23,705 nt of DNA from an uncultured Clostridia bacterium (GTDB lineage Bacteria; Bacillota; Clostridia; Oscillospirales; CAG-272): contig CALCTA010000180.1 of NCBI GenBank assembly GCA_937893945.1, forward strand, positions 1-23,705. The letters are read 5' to 3'. The notes under the pieces are model-generated. The model ran no database searches, had not been told where the DNA came from, and saw nothing but the letters and a program-made list of their open reading frames with translations. Below, in pieces: positions 6,737 through 16,091 of the stretch (position 1 is the first letter of the stretch; each line of letters opens with the position of its first letter). Position numbers and translations under genes: made by a program.

Positions 6737-9502
6737 TCAGTTATTATTCGCGTTCGCTCCGGGAGCGCCGCAGCATTTCTTATATTTCTTTCCCGATCCG
6801 CAGGGGCAAAGGTCGTTTCTTCCAACCTCAGCAGCCGCTCTCTTTGCGACGGTTACTCTGGCAGGCTTCTTTTCTCCGCCCTCTCCCTCAAAGCCCTCTG
6901 TAAGAGGCTTTGCAAGCTGAACTCTCTTGACCTCGGGAGTCTTTACGGTAACAGACAGTATCATTCTGACTGTGGTATCGCGGATATCTGTTACCATAGC
7001 ATCAAACATATCTGCGCCTTGGATACGGTATTCGTTAACGGGGTCTCTCTGCGCGTAGGACTGAAGTCTGATAGTATCCTTGAGGTCGTCCATCGCATCG
7101 ATATGCTCCATCCAATTTCGGTCAACGTTCTGCAGAAGCACAGCTCTTTCGATCTCCTTGAAGCGATCCTCTCCAACGAGAGCTAGCTTCTCGTCATAGA
7201 GCGCGAATGCTCGCTCTGTGAGCATATCGGCTATCTTTGCAGGCTTTGCCTTTGAGGGATCTTCCGCATACTCAAGGAAGTCCTCGTCTGTAGTTATCAG
7301 ACCCTTATACATTTCGCGAAGTCCCGCAAAATCCCAAAGAGTAGCGTCGTCTCCGTGGAGATGAGCCGAGACGTTATCCTGAATGGTCGAGCTTATCATC
7401 TTGCGGATAGTCTCTCCAATATCATCACCGTTGAGCACGCTGTTTCTCTGACCGTAGATAACGTTTCTCTGCTGGTTCATTACGTCGTCGTAGGTAAGGA
7501 CGTACTTACGGCGCTTGAAGTTCTGATCCTCTATTCTCTTCTGCGCGTTTTCTATAGTGTTTGAAAGTATCTTCGCGTCGATAGGCGTGTCCTCGGGAAG
7601 TCCGAGCCTGTCAACCATACCGAGAATTCTTTCCGAGCCGAACAGGCGCATAAGATCGTCCTCAAGCGAGATAAAGAATCTTGACTCACCGGGATCGCCC
7701 TGACGTCCTGAACGTCCTCTGAGCTGGTTGTCTATACGGCGGCTCTCGTGTCTTTCTGTACCGAGGATATAAAGTCCGCCAGCCTCTCTGACCTTGTCAG
7801 CCTCGGGAGCTATCTCAGCCTTGAATTTCTCGTAAAGTCCGCGGTAGGTCTCTCTCGCGGCGTTTACTTCCTCGTCATCTATCTCGGCAGTACCCGTAGC
7901 CATAGCGATAAGCTCCTCACTTATCTCCATCTTTCTCATCTCGCGCTTAGCCATAAACTCAGGGTTTCCGCCAAGCATGATATCGGTACCACGGCCCGCC
8001 ATGTTTGTAGAAATAGTAACCGCACCAAGCTTACCTGCCTGCGCTACTATCTCCGCTTCCTTGTCGTGATGCTTCGCATTAAGGACGGTATGTGCTATTC
8101 CCTCTCTCTTAAGCCTACGGGAAAGCTCCTCGGACTTATCAATAGAAACAGTACCTACAAGCACAGGCTGTCCCTTGGCATGACATTCCTTGACCTGCTC
8201 TATAACAGCGCCGTATTTGCCATTTACCGTCTTATAAACGATATCGTGATGGTCCTCGCGTATCATAGGACGGTTTGTGGGTATCTCCACTACGTCAAGT
8301 CCGTATATTTCACGGAATTCCATCTCCTCGGTAAGAGCCGTACCGGTCATACCCGAAAGCTTGGAATACATTCTGAAGTAGTTCTGGAAGGTGATAGTCG
8401 CGAGAGTTTTGTTTTCCTTCTCGACCTTAACACCCTCTTTTGCCTCGATAGCCTGATGCAGACCGTTTGAGTAACGCCTACCGGGCATAAGACGACCTGT
8501 AAAGGCATCGACTATCATTACTCCGTGCTCGTTTACGACGTAGTCAACGTCAAGCTTCATAATACCGTGAGCGCGGATAGCCTGATTGATATGGTGGGAT
8601 ATCTCGGAGTTCTCGGCATCCGAAAGATTTTCAATACCGAAGAATTCCTCTGCCTTTTTAGCTCCGCTGGGGGTAAGAATAGCGTTATTGGCTTTCTCGT
8701 CAACGATGTAGTCTGCCTCAATATCGTCGTAGCTTTCCTTGGTGTCCATCTCCTTGATGACGAACTTGCGGAGTTTTCTTGCGAAGGCATCTGCCCTGTC
8801 GTACATCTCGGTGGATTTCTCACCTGCGCCCGAAATGATAAGAGGAGTTCTCGCCTCATCGACAAGGATAGAGTCAACCTCGTCAACGATAGCGAAATTA
8901 TGACCTCTCTGCACCATTCTTTCCTTATACACCACCATATTGTCGCGAAGGTAGTCAAAGCCGAACTCGTTGTTCGTGCCGTAGGTAATATCCGCGTTAT
9001 AGGACGCCTGCTTCTCCTCGGGGGAAAGTCCGTGAACGACAAGTCCCGTGCTAAGTCCCATAAATTCGTAAACTCTGCCCATCTCCTCGCTGTCTCGGCG
9101 AGCAAGATAATCGTTTACGGTAACGACGTGAACGCCCTTGCCGGAGAGCGCGTTAAGATACGCGGGCATGGTCGCAACGAGAGTTTTACCCTCACCTGTT
9201 TTCATCTCGGCAATTCTTCCCTGATGAAGAATGATACCGCCTATGATCTGAACTCTGAAGGGGCGCTTTCCAAGCACTCTGTCGTCAGCCTCTCTGACCG
9301 CCGCAAAAGCATCAGGAAGAATATCGTCAAGCGTTTCGCCTGCCGCAAGTCTCTCCTTGAGAACACGGGTGGTGTCCGAAAGCTCCTCGTTTGTCATAGC
9401 CGAATATTTCGGCGCCAATTCCTCTATATAGTCAACTATCTTAACGAGCTTTTTAAGCTGTCTTTCGCTATAAGTTCCAAATAGCTTTTCTGCAAATCCC
9501 AT
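6737..9502 (-). CDS. secA: Preprotein translocase ATPase SecA
   Basis: SecA drives unfolded secretory proteins through the SecYEG channel using ATP. All landmarks are present: Walker A MKTGEGKT (100-107), Walker B with VDEVDSILVDEARTPL (206-221), the substrate-crosslinking domain after it, the helicase-like second domain with TNMAGRGTDIMLGGNPE and QLRGRSGRQGDPGESRFF, and the helical scaffold with WMEHIDAMDDLK. The C-terminus carries the zinc-binding motif LCPCGSGKKYKKCCG (898-912), which contacts SecB, lipid or the ribosome. At 921 residues it is a full-length SecA1. ATG 9502 has an AAGGAGA site and a consensus promoter (9545-9573). Two membrane-protein genes follow within the likely operon; the prfB often found next to secA in Firmicutes is not here. 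Confidence 0.98.
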   Translation of the reverse strand: MGFAEKLFGTYSERQLKKLVKIVDYIEELAPKYSAMTNEELSDTTRVLKERLAAGETLDDILPDAFAAVREADDRVLGKRPFRVQIIGGIILHQGRIAEMKTGEGKTLVATMPAYLNALSGKGVHVVTVNDYLARRDSEEMGRVYEFMGLSTGLVVHGLSPEEKQASYNADITYGTNNEFGFDYLRDNMVVYKERMVQRGHNFAIVDEVDSILVDEARTPLIISGAGEKSTEMYDRADAFARKLRKFVIKEMDTKESYDDIEADYIVDEKANNAILTPSGAKKAEEFFGIENLSDAENSEISHHINQAIRAHGIMKLDVDYVVNEHGVMIVDAFTGRLMPGRRYSNGLHQAIEAKEGVKVEKENKTLATITFQNYFRMYSKLSGMTGTALTEEMEFREIYGLDVVEIPTNRPMIREDHHDIVYKTVNGKYGAVIEQVKECHAKGQPVLVGTVSIDKSEELSRRLKREGIAHTVLNAKHHDKEAEIVAQAGKLGAVTISTNMAGRGTDIMLGGNPEFMAKREMRKMEISEELIAMATGTAEIDDEEVNAARETYRGLYEKFKAEIAPEADKVREAGGLYILGTERHESRRIDNQLRGRSGRQGDPGESRFFISLEDDLMRLFGSERILGMVDRLGLPEDTPIDAKILSNTIENAQKRIEDQNFKRRKYVLTYDDVMNQQRNVIYGQRNSVLNGDDIGETIRKMISSTIQDNVSAHLHGDDATLWDFAGLREMYKGLITTDEDFLEYAEDPSKAKPAKIADMLTERAFALYDEKLALVGEDRFKEIERAVLLQNVDRNWMEHIDAMDDLKDTIRLQSYAQRDPVNEYRIQGADMFDAMVTDIRDTTVRMILSVTVKTPEVKRVQLAKPLTEGFEGEGGEKKPARVTVAKRAAAEVGRNDLCPCGSGKKYKKCCGAPGANANNN

Positions 9503-9544
9503 TTGTGATATATCTCCTTATGAATAAATACAAGCATTCATATT

Positions 9545-9573
9545 ATTATACCTCAAAACTGCAAAAATTTCAA
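9545..9573 (-). promoter_or_regulatory. Promoter of secA
   Basis: On the minus strand TTGAAA (9573-9568) and TATAAT (9550-9545) are separated by 17 bases. The boxes lie about 43 bases upstream of the secA ATG, whose AAGGAG site is in the resulting leader. Confidence 0.8.
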
Positions 9574-9625
9574 TACCCTACAGAAAATAGATATCATCTT
9601 AATTGTAAACTTTTATAAAAGCAAG

Positions 9626-9656
9626 CCACCGCCTCGGTCTTATACCGTGGCGGTGG
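9626..9656 (-). terminator. Terminator of the lipoprotein gene
   Basis: An 8-bp stem CCACCGCC (9626-9633) pairs with GGCGGTGG (9649-9656). Inside, after one T-T mismatch, CGGT pairs with ACCG around a 5-base loop. On the minus strand it is followed by CTTGCTTTTAT, a short T-rich tail. It lies 17 bases past the lipoprotein stop codon and before the secA promoter. Confidence 0.7.
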
Positions 9657-9672
9657 TTACTGTTTTATTCGC

Positions 9673-12303
9673 TTATGTGTAGGAAATTGAAAATTTAGGA
9701 GCGTATGCGTCCCAATTAGGCTGCAAAACGACTTTGCTGAGTTCACTTTCGCTTCCGTTATATTTGAGTAGCTGAAGCGACGTGCAATATCCGAACGCAA
9801 AGGTTCGTATCTCCTTCAACGCCACCCCGACGCTCACTTCCACCATTCTCTCGCATCCGAAGAATGCTCCGACGTCAAGTATCTCTACCGTTTCGGGAAC
9901 GGTGAAGGCTTCAACGCTTCGGTTTGTAACACAGTGGAGTATCTTTCCGTCGGCGCTGTATATGGCGTCTGCCGTCTGCACGAAGCTCTTGTTGCCGCTG
10001 CTTATAATTATTTCTCCGCCAAATCCCATAAGTCCGCGCATGTAGAAAAGATCGCCGTTTGCCGCGTTAAGCCTTTCGCTGTTGTAGGTTCTGTGTCCGT
10101 ATCCCGCATTCATGCTTCCAAGCAATGACACTCCGGTACCGAAGGTAATACTCCTGAGCTTTCCCGTCGCGCCGTCGCCAAAGCTGTAGTTTGCTATCTC
10201 CTTTACCTCGTCAGGAATGATATACTCTGTCCGCTCACTTCCTATCGGATACTGAACGAGGGTATAAAGCTCCTTGGTAAAGAGGACAGATTTGAGCGAG
10301 GTATATGTCTCGTTTGCTTCAGCGACCTCGATAAATTCAAGGTCTTGAAGCATAAGTGCTCTATCCCAGATAAAGCTTACGCTCCAAGGGATATATACGG
10401 AGCTCACCTTATGTTCTGCGGTCTCGATTGGCTCGGATTTCAAGAGATCACCGCTCATTCCGCCTATAGATACCACCGTGTAATCGTATCCGCCAAAGCT
10501 TACGACGTCGGGGATAACAACGTCTCCGTCCTTGAGTATTCCTATGAGCTGTACCTCTCCCGCGCCTATAACGGCGTAGGTCAGCCCGTCGATCGTAAAG
10601 CTATCTCTGAGGATGGCTATGTCAAGATCTATCTTAGTTTTGGAACGCTCGGGCAGATCGTAAAGATACTCTGTTCCCGCTCCGCTAAAGGAAAACGGCA
10701 CGTGCGTATCGGCAAAGCTTCTCTCGCCCGACATCCACGGTCCGTCTATCCAGGCAACGTTCTGATCGTCGGTAGTACAGAAGAAATTATAAGAAATTCC
10801 GTACATCCATTCGGGTGTATCGTCCCACGTCAAGTCAAACCAATACCACTCTCCGTCGTCCATTTTGACCATGTTCCAGGCGTGGTCCTCTCCCATAGAC
10901 TCACCGATCACGTAGATGTTTTCAACTCCGCAGTAATTAAGCAAAAGCTGGAAGGTCCTCGCGTAGCTTTCGCAAACTCCGCTTCCCTTTTCAAACACGC
11001 CAAGCACGTTGTGCGCCCAGATCGCATCCTCGGGAGTTACGCCGTCGGATTCGTAGGCGTAAAAGGTATTCTTAATTATCTCATCATGGAGAGCGAGCGC
11101 TATACGGTAAGGCGAGCTTTCGTTATTTACGCAGGATATATACTTGCGAACCGAATTAAACACGAAAGCATTATATTTTTCTCTCGCCTTGCCGGTTGCG
11201 TACTCCTCTTCCGTAAGCAGATTAAACTTCTCGCTACTGTAGTTGAAGCTCGAAGCTATCCAATAGTAGAGGGGATGGTCGCACTTATACGAGTTCCAGA
11301 CGATTATTGCATCGTCAGCGGTCAGCCCAAGGTCTGAGAAATCAAATACCGCAACGACGTAAGCTCCGTTGCTCTCTTGTGCGTCGATTGTAGTATCGGT
11401 ATGGAAAAGGGTCGCCGCAGAATCCATTCTGTCGTAAAGCTGCTGTAGCTTCTCTCCGTTTTCACGCGCGGCAAGAGCCTCGTAAGCGTAATTACTCGCA
11501 TAGCGTCCGATATCACCGTAGCCTGTAGGCATTATCGGGCGGTGAGGAACGGTGGTAGTGCCGCAGACTGTACAAACCTTAGCATCTGTAAGTCCCGCCT
11601 CTGTCTCTGTCGGCTCGTAGCCCTTGACAGTCTCCTCGGTGTGTCCTGTCGCATCTATCATCTGCGGCTCTGTTATCATCTCGCCGCAATCGTCGCATCT
11701 GAGTCCCTCGGAATAGCCTGATTCTATACAGGTAGGCGCTTTTGCCTCAATAATGCTCGTATTCTGATGCTTACAGTTGACATCGCGCACAAAGCCGCAG
11801 ATGTTGCATTCTTCATCATCATCGCCATCGTAGCTATGTGCTCTCAGCGGAATGATTCCCTGCGCCACAAGCACCTCGCCGCAAGTCTTGCAATGCTTTC
11901 CCTCGGTAAGTCCCGTAGTCTTGCAGGTCGCCTCAATTGCAGGATCAACGACTATCTCTACATGCCCCTCTGCTCGCTCTGTAATGCGCTCTGTGATCTT
12001 GCAGATCGCGCATTTTCTCTCCTTGATGCCCTCTATTCCAAAGCAACCAAGCTCCTGAATTATTTCCCACTCACCGAACTGATGCTCACAGCTTTCGGGA
12101 TCTATAGGCTCGCTTTGCTCCTCGGTGTTCTTCTCGGTAGAGTTATAGATTGGAGTTCCCACACCCGTCGGCTTATTATCGGGTACTTCCATAATATCGG
12201 GGAGCGGATTTGCGAAAAAGATACTGCAAGAGCTGAGCGAGAGCGTCAGCAAAAGCAGAATAGCACACAGATTTATGTATATAAGCTTATTATTTCTTTT
12301 CAA
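9673..12303 (-). CDS. Lipoprotein with CxxC modules, transglutaminase-like domain and repeat-like C-terminus
   Basis: An 876-residue predicted surface lipoprotein. The signal peptide ends in the lipobox LSSC with C26 as the lipidated residue. Five modules with CxxC pairs follow (C98/C101, C138/C141, C166/C169, C203/C206, C244/C247), of the 'ATCxxxG...CxxCG' kind seen in many Clostridia surface proteins. Residues about 395-510 form a transglutaminase-like domain, with the triad C444 (GSGVCESYA), H474 (GEDHAWN) and D490 (WFDLTWDD). The rest (about 560-876) resembles BspA-type leucine-rich repeat cell-surface regions (TVPETVEILDVGAFFGCERM). The start is TTG 12303: GGAGG at 12315-12311 lies 7 bases before it, while the nearby ATG at 12308 is out of frame and stops at once. 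It could process or cross-link surface proteins or peptides; the substrate is unknown. Confidence 0.85.
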   Translation of the reverse strand: MKRNNKLIYINLCAILLLLTLSLSSCSIFFANPLPDIMEVPDNKPTGVGTPIYNSTEKNTEEQSEPIDPESCEHQFGEWEIIQELGCFGIEGIKERKCAICKITERITERAEGHVEIVVDPAIEATCKTTGLTEGKHCKTCGEVLVAQGIIPLRAHSYDGDDDEECNICGFVRDVNCKHQNTSIIEAKAPTCIESGYSEGLRCDDCGEMITEPQMIDATGHTEETVKGYEPTETEAGLTDAKVCTVCGTTTVPHRPIMPTGYGDIGRYASNYAYEALAARENGEKLQQLYDRMDSAATLFHTDTTIDAQESNGAYVVAVFDFSDLGLTADDAIIVWNSYKCDHPLYYWIASSFNYSSEKFNLLTEEEYATGKAREKYNAFVFNSVRKYISCVNNESSPYRIALALHDEIIKNTFYAYESDGVTPEDAIWAHNVLGVFEKGSGVCESYARTFQLLLNYCGVENIYVIGESMGEDHAWNMVKMDDGEWYWFDLTWDDTPEWMYGISYNFFCTTDDQNVAWIDGPWMSGERSFADTHVPFSFSGAGTEYLYDLPERSKTKIDLDIAILRDSFTIDGLTYAVIGAGEVQLIGILKDGDVVIPDVVSFGGYDYTVVSIGGMSGDLLKSEPIETAEHKVSSVYIPWSVSFIWDRALMLQDLEFIEVAEANETYTSLKSVLFTKELYTLVQYPIGSERTEYIIPDEVKEIANYSFGDGATGKLRSITFGTGVSLLGSMNAGYGHRTYNSERLNAANGDLFYMRGLMGFGGEIIISSGNKSFVQTADAIYSADGKILHCVTNRSVEAFTVPETVEILDVGAFFGCERMVEVSVGVALKEIRTFAFGYCTSLQLLKYNGSESELSKVVLQPNWDAYAPKFSISYT

Positions 12304-12340
12304 AGCATTTCCTCCTTCGGAAGCGTACTTTCACAATATG

Positions 12341-12369
12341 ATTTTAACATTATTTTTTCTTTATGTCAA
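12341..12369 (-). promoter_or_regulatory. Promoter of the lipoprotein gene
   Basis: On the minus strand a perfect TTGACA (12369-12364) and TAAAAT (12346-12341) are separated by 17 bases. They lie about 40 bases before the TTG start. It is divergent from the trmL promoter, with about 70 bases between the two -35 boxes. Confidence 0.8.
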
Positions 12370-12439
12370 TAATTTTTTTAGCAGGATGCCGCTCTGTCCT
12401 CAAAAAAGCAAGGGCTGTCAATAAAATTCAAAATAACTC

Positions 12440-12468
12440 TTGAAAAGCAGAACAAAAAGTAATATAAT
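12440..12468 (+). promoter_or_regulatory. Promoter of trmL
   Basis: TTGAAA (12440-12445) and a perfect TATAAT (12463-12468) are separated by 17 bases, about 30 bases upstream of ATG 12499. An AAGGA ribosome binding site lies at 12487-12491. Confidence 0.8.
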
Positions 12469-12498
12469 ATTGCTAACGACTTATCTAAGGACTGTTTT

Positions 12499-13020
12499 AT
12501 GAAAAATACCTCTAACAAAAAGATAAATATAGTGCTGCACGAGCCCGAAATTCCGCAGAATACGGGCAATATCGCGCGAACCTGCGCCGCTACGGGTGCT
12601 TCTTTACATATAATCAAGCCGATGGGCTTTACTATTGACGACAAGAAGCTCAAAAGAGCGGGACTTGACTATTGGGACAAGCTTGATATCACCTACTATG
12701 AAAGCTACTCTGATTTTCTCGCCTCTCACCCCGAGGCACAAGGACACATATTCTACTTTACCACAAAAGCGCCGAGAAGCTACACCGAGGTATCTCCCTA
12801 CCCCGACAACGTGTTTATCACGTTCGGCAAGGAGACACGCGGACTTCCCGAGGATATGCTGTATGAAAACCGAGATTTCTGCGTAAGAATACCTATGCGA
12901 GACACTCTGCGCTCACTCAATCTCTCAAATTCGGTCGCTATCGCGGTTTATGAGATACTGCGCCAGTGGGATTTTGAGGGGCTACGCGAGGATGGACAGC
13001 TGACGAGCAGAGAGTGGTGA
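12499..13020 (+). CDS. trmL: tRNA (cytidine/uridine-34-2'-O)-methyltransferase TrmL
   Basis: A 173-residue SPOUT methyltransferase of the TrmL/YibK type, which uses S-adenosylmethionine to methylate the 2'-OH of the wobble base (C34/U34) of tRNA-Leu. The three SPOUT motifs are present: PEIPQNTGNIART (16-28), FGKETRGLP (109-117) and the knot region IPMRDTLRSLNLSNSVAIA (131-149). Length and the absence of an RNA-binding N-terminal extension fit TrmL rather than TrmH or RlmB. It has its own promoter and precedes mnmA by 36 bases. Both genes modify the anticodon wobble base. Confidence 0.92.
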   Translation: MKNTSNKKINIVLHEPEIPQNTGNIARTCAATGASLHIIKPMGFTIDDKKLKRAGLDYWDKLDITYYESYSDFLASHPEAQGHIFYFTTKAPRSYTEVSPYPDNVFITFGKETRGLPEDMLYENRDFCVRIPMRDTLRSLNLSNSVAIAVYEILRQWDFEGLREDGQLTSREW

Positions 13021-13056
13021 TCTGCTAAGAAGGAGACTTAAGAAAGGAGAAGCCTT

Positions 13057-14127
13057 ATGAAAAAAGCGCTTGTAGCTATGAGCGGCGGTGTGGATAGTGC
13101 CGTTGCCGCACTTTTGCTAAAGAAGGACGGCTATGACCTTACGGGCATCACTATGCGCCTATGGGACACATCGGCAAGAGTTCCCGACGAGAAGCTCAGC
13201 ACCCCTGACCAGAACGCCAAGGAAGCAAAAAAAATAGCCGACGAGCTTGGCTTTTCTCATCTGACCACCGCTCTCGGAGAGACCTTTTATAAAAACGTTA
13301 TTGAAAAATTTATATTAGACTATCGCTCGGGCAAGACGCCTAATCCTTGTGTGGAATGCAACAGAACACTCAAATTCGGCGCGCTCTTTGATATTGCCGA
13401 CGAGCTTTCAATTCCCTTTCTCGCTACGGGACATTACGCGAAAATAGAAAAAGATGCATCGGGAGAGTACCGCTTGCTCAAGGCAGCAGATCCGCAAAAG
13501 GATCAGTCCTACTTCCTCTGGTGCATAAAAAAAGAAAGACTTTCTCAAATACTCTTTCCTTTGGGAGATTATTCAAAGCCCGAGATACGAGAGATAGCCG
13601 CAAAGCACGGCTTTTGCAACGCCTCACGCTCCGACAGTCAGGATATATGCTTTATTCCCGCCGGAGATTACGTTAGCTTCATAAAGTCTCAGGACAATAG
13701 CGGCGAGGGCTTTGAGCGCGGCAATTTCATTGACGCGAGCGGTAATATCCTCGGAAAACACGAGGGTATCATAAGATACACCGTCGGTCAGCGAAAGGGT
13801 CTTGGCATCGCGCTCGGACGCCCTATATTCGTAGGCGGCAAGAGCGCCGAGGACAACACCGTAACTCTCTGCTCTGACCGAGAACTATACAAAAAGGAGC
13901 TTACCGCAACAGGTATAAATCTGCTCGTTGACGATACGCTTGACTCCCCCGTAAGACTTGAAGCAAAGATACGCTACCGCCACGCAGCCGCACCCGCTAC
14001 TATCAGAAAGATAAGCGAGGACAGGCTGATGCTCTGCTTCGACGAGCCTCAGCGCGCTATAGCCGCGGGACAGTCGGTCGTGCTTTACGACGGCGACCGA
14101 GTTATCGGCGGAGCTATCATAGAATAA
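13057..14127 (+). CDS. mnmA: tRNA-specific 2-thiouridylase MnmA
   Basis: MnmA adenylates and thiolates U34 in tRNA-Lys, -Glu and -Gln, giving the s2U part of mnm5s2U. The PP-loop SGGVDSA (9-15) opens the protein. The catalytic pair is C101 (NPCVECNRTLKFG) and C198 (SDSQDICFI), matching the E. coli C102/C199 arrangement. GHYAKIE (125-131) and DPQKDQSYFLW (145-155) are further family landmarks, then the central and C-terminal beta domains with YTVGQRKGLG. At 356 residues it has normal length. ATG 13057 has an AAAGGAG site upstream. It lies between trmL and an ABC exporter, probably cotranscribed with trmL. The sulfur-donating cysteine desulfurase, often adjacent, is absent here. Confidence 0.96.
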   Translation: MKKALVAMSGGVDSAVAALLLKKDGYDLTGITMRLWDTSARVPDEKLSTPDQNAKEAKKIADELGFSHLTTALGETFYKNVIEKFILDYRSGKTPNPCVECNRTLKFGALFDIADELSIPFLATGHYAKIEKDASGEYRLLKAADPQKDQSYFLWCIKKERLSQILFPLGDYSKPEIREIAAKHGFCNASRSDSQDICFIPAGDYVSFIKSQDNSGEGFERGNFIDASGNILGKHEGIIRYTVGQRKGLGIALGRPIFVGGKSAEDNTVTLCSDRELYKKELTATGINLLVDDTLDSPVRLEAKIRYRHAAAPATIRKISEDRLMLCFDEPQRAIAAGQSVVLYDGDRVIGGAIIE

Positions 14128-14193
14128 ACGCTCTACGACATACAAAAAAACACGCAAAACATTCAACCGTTTAACTAAAAACAATGACATATC

Positions 14194-16041
14194 ATGAAAA
14201 AGCTTACAAAGAACTGGAACTCAAGAAATCTCAAAGATAAAAAGCCTGCTCCCTATGACAAAGAATTCACCGACGAGGAGCTTGAAGCGCTCGAAAAAGA
14301 GTTTATAGACACCTATCTTCGCTCCGAGGTAAAGCCGTTGCGAATGCTTCTCAAAATATACAGACGGTATTGGAAGGAGCTTGTTGCGGCTCTGTTCTTC
14401 TTCGTTATCAAGCACAGCCCTGTAATTCTCCTCCCCATCGCCACCTCTTATATAATAAATTTCGTGGCTTATCCCGGAGAATACAGCCTTCCCGTTATGA
14501 TAACCTTTATCGTCGTTATGGTCTTTCTTATATTCCTGAACATACCGATGAATACGCTGTACACAAAATCCTACTGCAAGGTCATAAGAAAGGTCGAGGC
14601 TGGGCTTCGCGGTGCTATGGTACGAAAGCTCCAGCAGCTCTCTATCTCATTCCACAAGGAGATGCAGAGCGGACGAATACAGTCAAAGCTTATGCGAGAC
14701 GTCGAGACTGTGCATACACTCTCAGCTCAGCTCTTTATATCTATCCCCGCCCTCTGCCTAAGCGCAGGAAGCGCGATAATAATCGTTGCATCCAAGAATT
14801 TTACGGTATTTTCCTTCTTCCTCCTGTGCATCCCTGCCGCTATCGTTCTCGCGAAGTTTTTCCGAAAAAAGATGGCTGAGACTAACAAAGCGTACAGAGT
14901 GAATATGGAGACTACCTCGGCAATGCTTATGGATATGGTCGAGATGACCGAGATAACGAGAGCGCACGCGCTTGAGGAAAAAGAGGTAAAAAAGCTCAGC
15001 CACAGTCTGAAAAACGTTGCCACCTCAGGTCTTCACGTTGACATTACTCAGAGTAGATTTGGCGCTTGCTCTTGGGCGGCGTCTCAGCTATTCCAGCTCT
15101 TGTGCCTCGTCTTCTCAGCCGTTCTCGCATTCCGCGGAGTTATCCAAGTGGGTGATATTTCGCTCTATCAGTCCTACTTTACAAGTATCACAGGACAAAT
15201 TTCAAGCATGCTCGCACTCGTTCCCATAATCGCCAAGGGACTTGACTCGATCTCCTCGATAGGTGAGATACTGAGTGCTACCGACATTGAGGACAACACC
15301 AACAAGGCTAAGATAGAAAAGCTTAACGGCGAGTATGAATTCCGAAACGTCGCATTCTCCTATGAAAAGGAGAGAGGACTGCTCGACGATTTCTCTATAC
15401 ACGTAAAGGCAGGCGAGACTATCGCGTTCGTGGGCGAATCGGGTTGCGGAAAGACTACCACCCTGAACCTCGTGCTTGGATTTAATTTTGCAACCGCAGG
15501 CGAGCTGCTGATAGACGGTAAAGACATTCGTGAAATTGACCTTCACAGCTATCGCTCACATATCGCCATCGTTCCCCAAAACAGTGTTCTGTTCACGGGA
15601 ACTATCCGTGAAAATATCACCTACGGAATTGAAAACGCTACAGATGAGCAGATAGAAATGGCTATTGAGGCGGCACAGCTCAAGAGCTTTATCGACTCAC
15701 TCCCCAACGGCATCAACACACTTCTTACAGAGCACGGAGCTAATCTCTCGGGCGGTCAGCGTCAGAGGATATCTATCGCACGAGCGATAATAAGAGACCC
15801 CTCGGTAATCATATTTGACGAGGCAACGAGCGCGCTTGACAGTGTGTCAGAGCGTGAGATACAGAAGGCTATCGACAATCTCACAAGTCAGCGCACCACC
15901 TTTATCGTTGCTCACCGGCTTTCCACTATCAGAAACGCCGATCGTATCGCCGTGTTACAGAACGGAAGATGCGAGGAGCTTGGTACATACGAGGAGCTTA
16001 TGGAAAAGAAAGGTCTCTTCTACAGAATGCAAACAACCTAA
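14194..16041 (+). CDS. ABC exporter half-transporter (permease fused to ATPase)
   Basis: A 615-residue type IV ABC exporter, fused membrane and ATPase domains. A charged N-terminal extension of about 60 residues precedes roughly six hydrophobic segments (about 64-330). The nucleotide-binding domain has Walker A GESGCGKT (414-421), the Q-loop (Q462), signature LSGGQ (518-522), Walker B IIFDEATSALD (539-549) and H574 of the H-loop (IVAHRLST), so it should hydrolyse ATP. Substrate (lipid, peptide or drug) is not determinable. It acts as a homodimer or with a partner encoded elsewhere; no adjacent partner gene was seen. No strong Shine-Dalgarno precedes ATG 14194, and the 66-base gap after mnmA holds no clear promoter or terminator. 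It ends at a bidirectional terminator. Confidence 0.93.
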   Translation: MKKLTKNWNSRNLKDKKPAPYDKEFTDEELEALEKEFIDTYLRSEVKPLRMLLKIYRRYWKELVAALFFFVIKHSPVILLPIATSYIINFVAYPGEYSLPVMITFIVVMVFLIFLNIPMNTLYTKSYCKVIRKVEAGLRGAMVRKLQQLSISFHKEMQSGRIQSKLMRDVETVHTLSAQLFISIPALCLSAGSAIIIVASKNFTVFSFFLLCIPAAIVLAKFFRKKMAETNKAYRVNMETTSAMLMDMVEMTEITRAHALEEKEVKKLSHSLKNVATSGLHVDITQSRFGACSWAASQLFQLLCLVFSAVLAFRGVIQVGDISLYQSYFTSITGQISSMLALVPIIAKGLDSISSIGEILSATDIEDNTNKAKIEKLNGEYEFRNVAFSYEKERGLLDDFSIHVKAGETIAFVGESGCGKTTTLNLVLGFNFATAGELLIDGKDIREIDLHSYRSHIAIVPQNSVLFTGTIRENITYGIENATDEQIEMAIEAAQLKSFIDSLPNGINTLLTEHGANLSGGQRQRISIARAIIRDPSVIIFDEATSALDSVSEREIQKAIDNLTSQRTTFIVAHRLSTIRNADRIAVLQNGRCEELGTYEELMEKKGLFYRMQTT

Positions 16042-16049
16042 ATAACGAA

Positions 16050-16076
16050 AAAAGAGACGGCACAGCCGTCTCTTTT
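16050..16076. terminator. Bidirectional intrinsic terminator
   Basis: A 12-bp perfect stem, AAAAGAGACGGC (16050-16061) paired with GCCGTCTCTTTT (16065-16076), has a 3-base loop. It has T-runs on both strands, ending the ABC exporter gene and, on the minus strand, rpmA. Confidence 0.9.
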
Positions 16077-16091
16077 ATTCGTTTCTAAGAA

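Noticed and set aside
7748..9484. Long open frames on the plus strand opposite secA (7748-8470 and 8525-9484)
   Set aside because: They are shadows of the highly conserved secA frame; their translations show no family resemblance and they lack ribosome binding sites.
10345..11337. A 330-codon plus-strand frame opposite the lipoprotein gene
   Set aside because: It is antisense to the transglutaminase-like domain with clear motifs, and its own translation has no recognisable domain.
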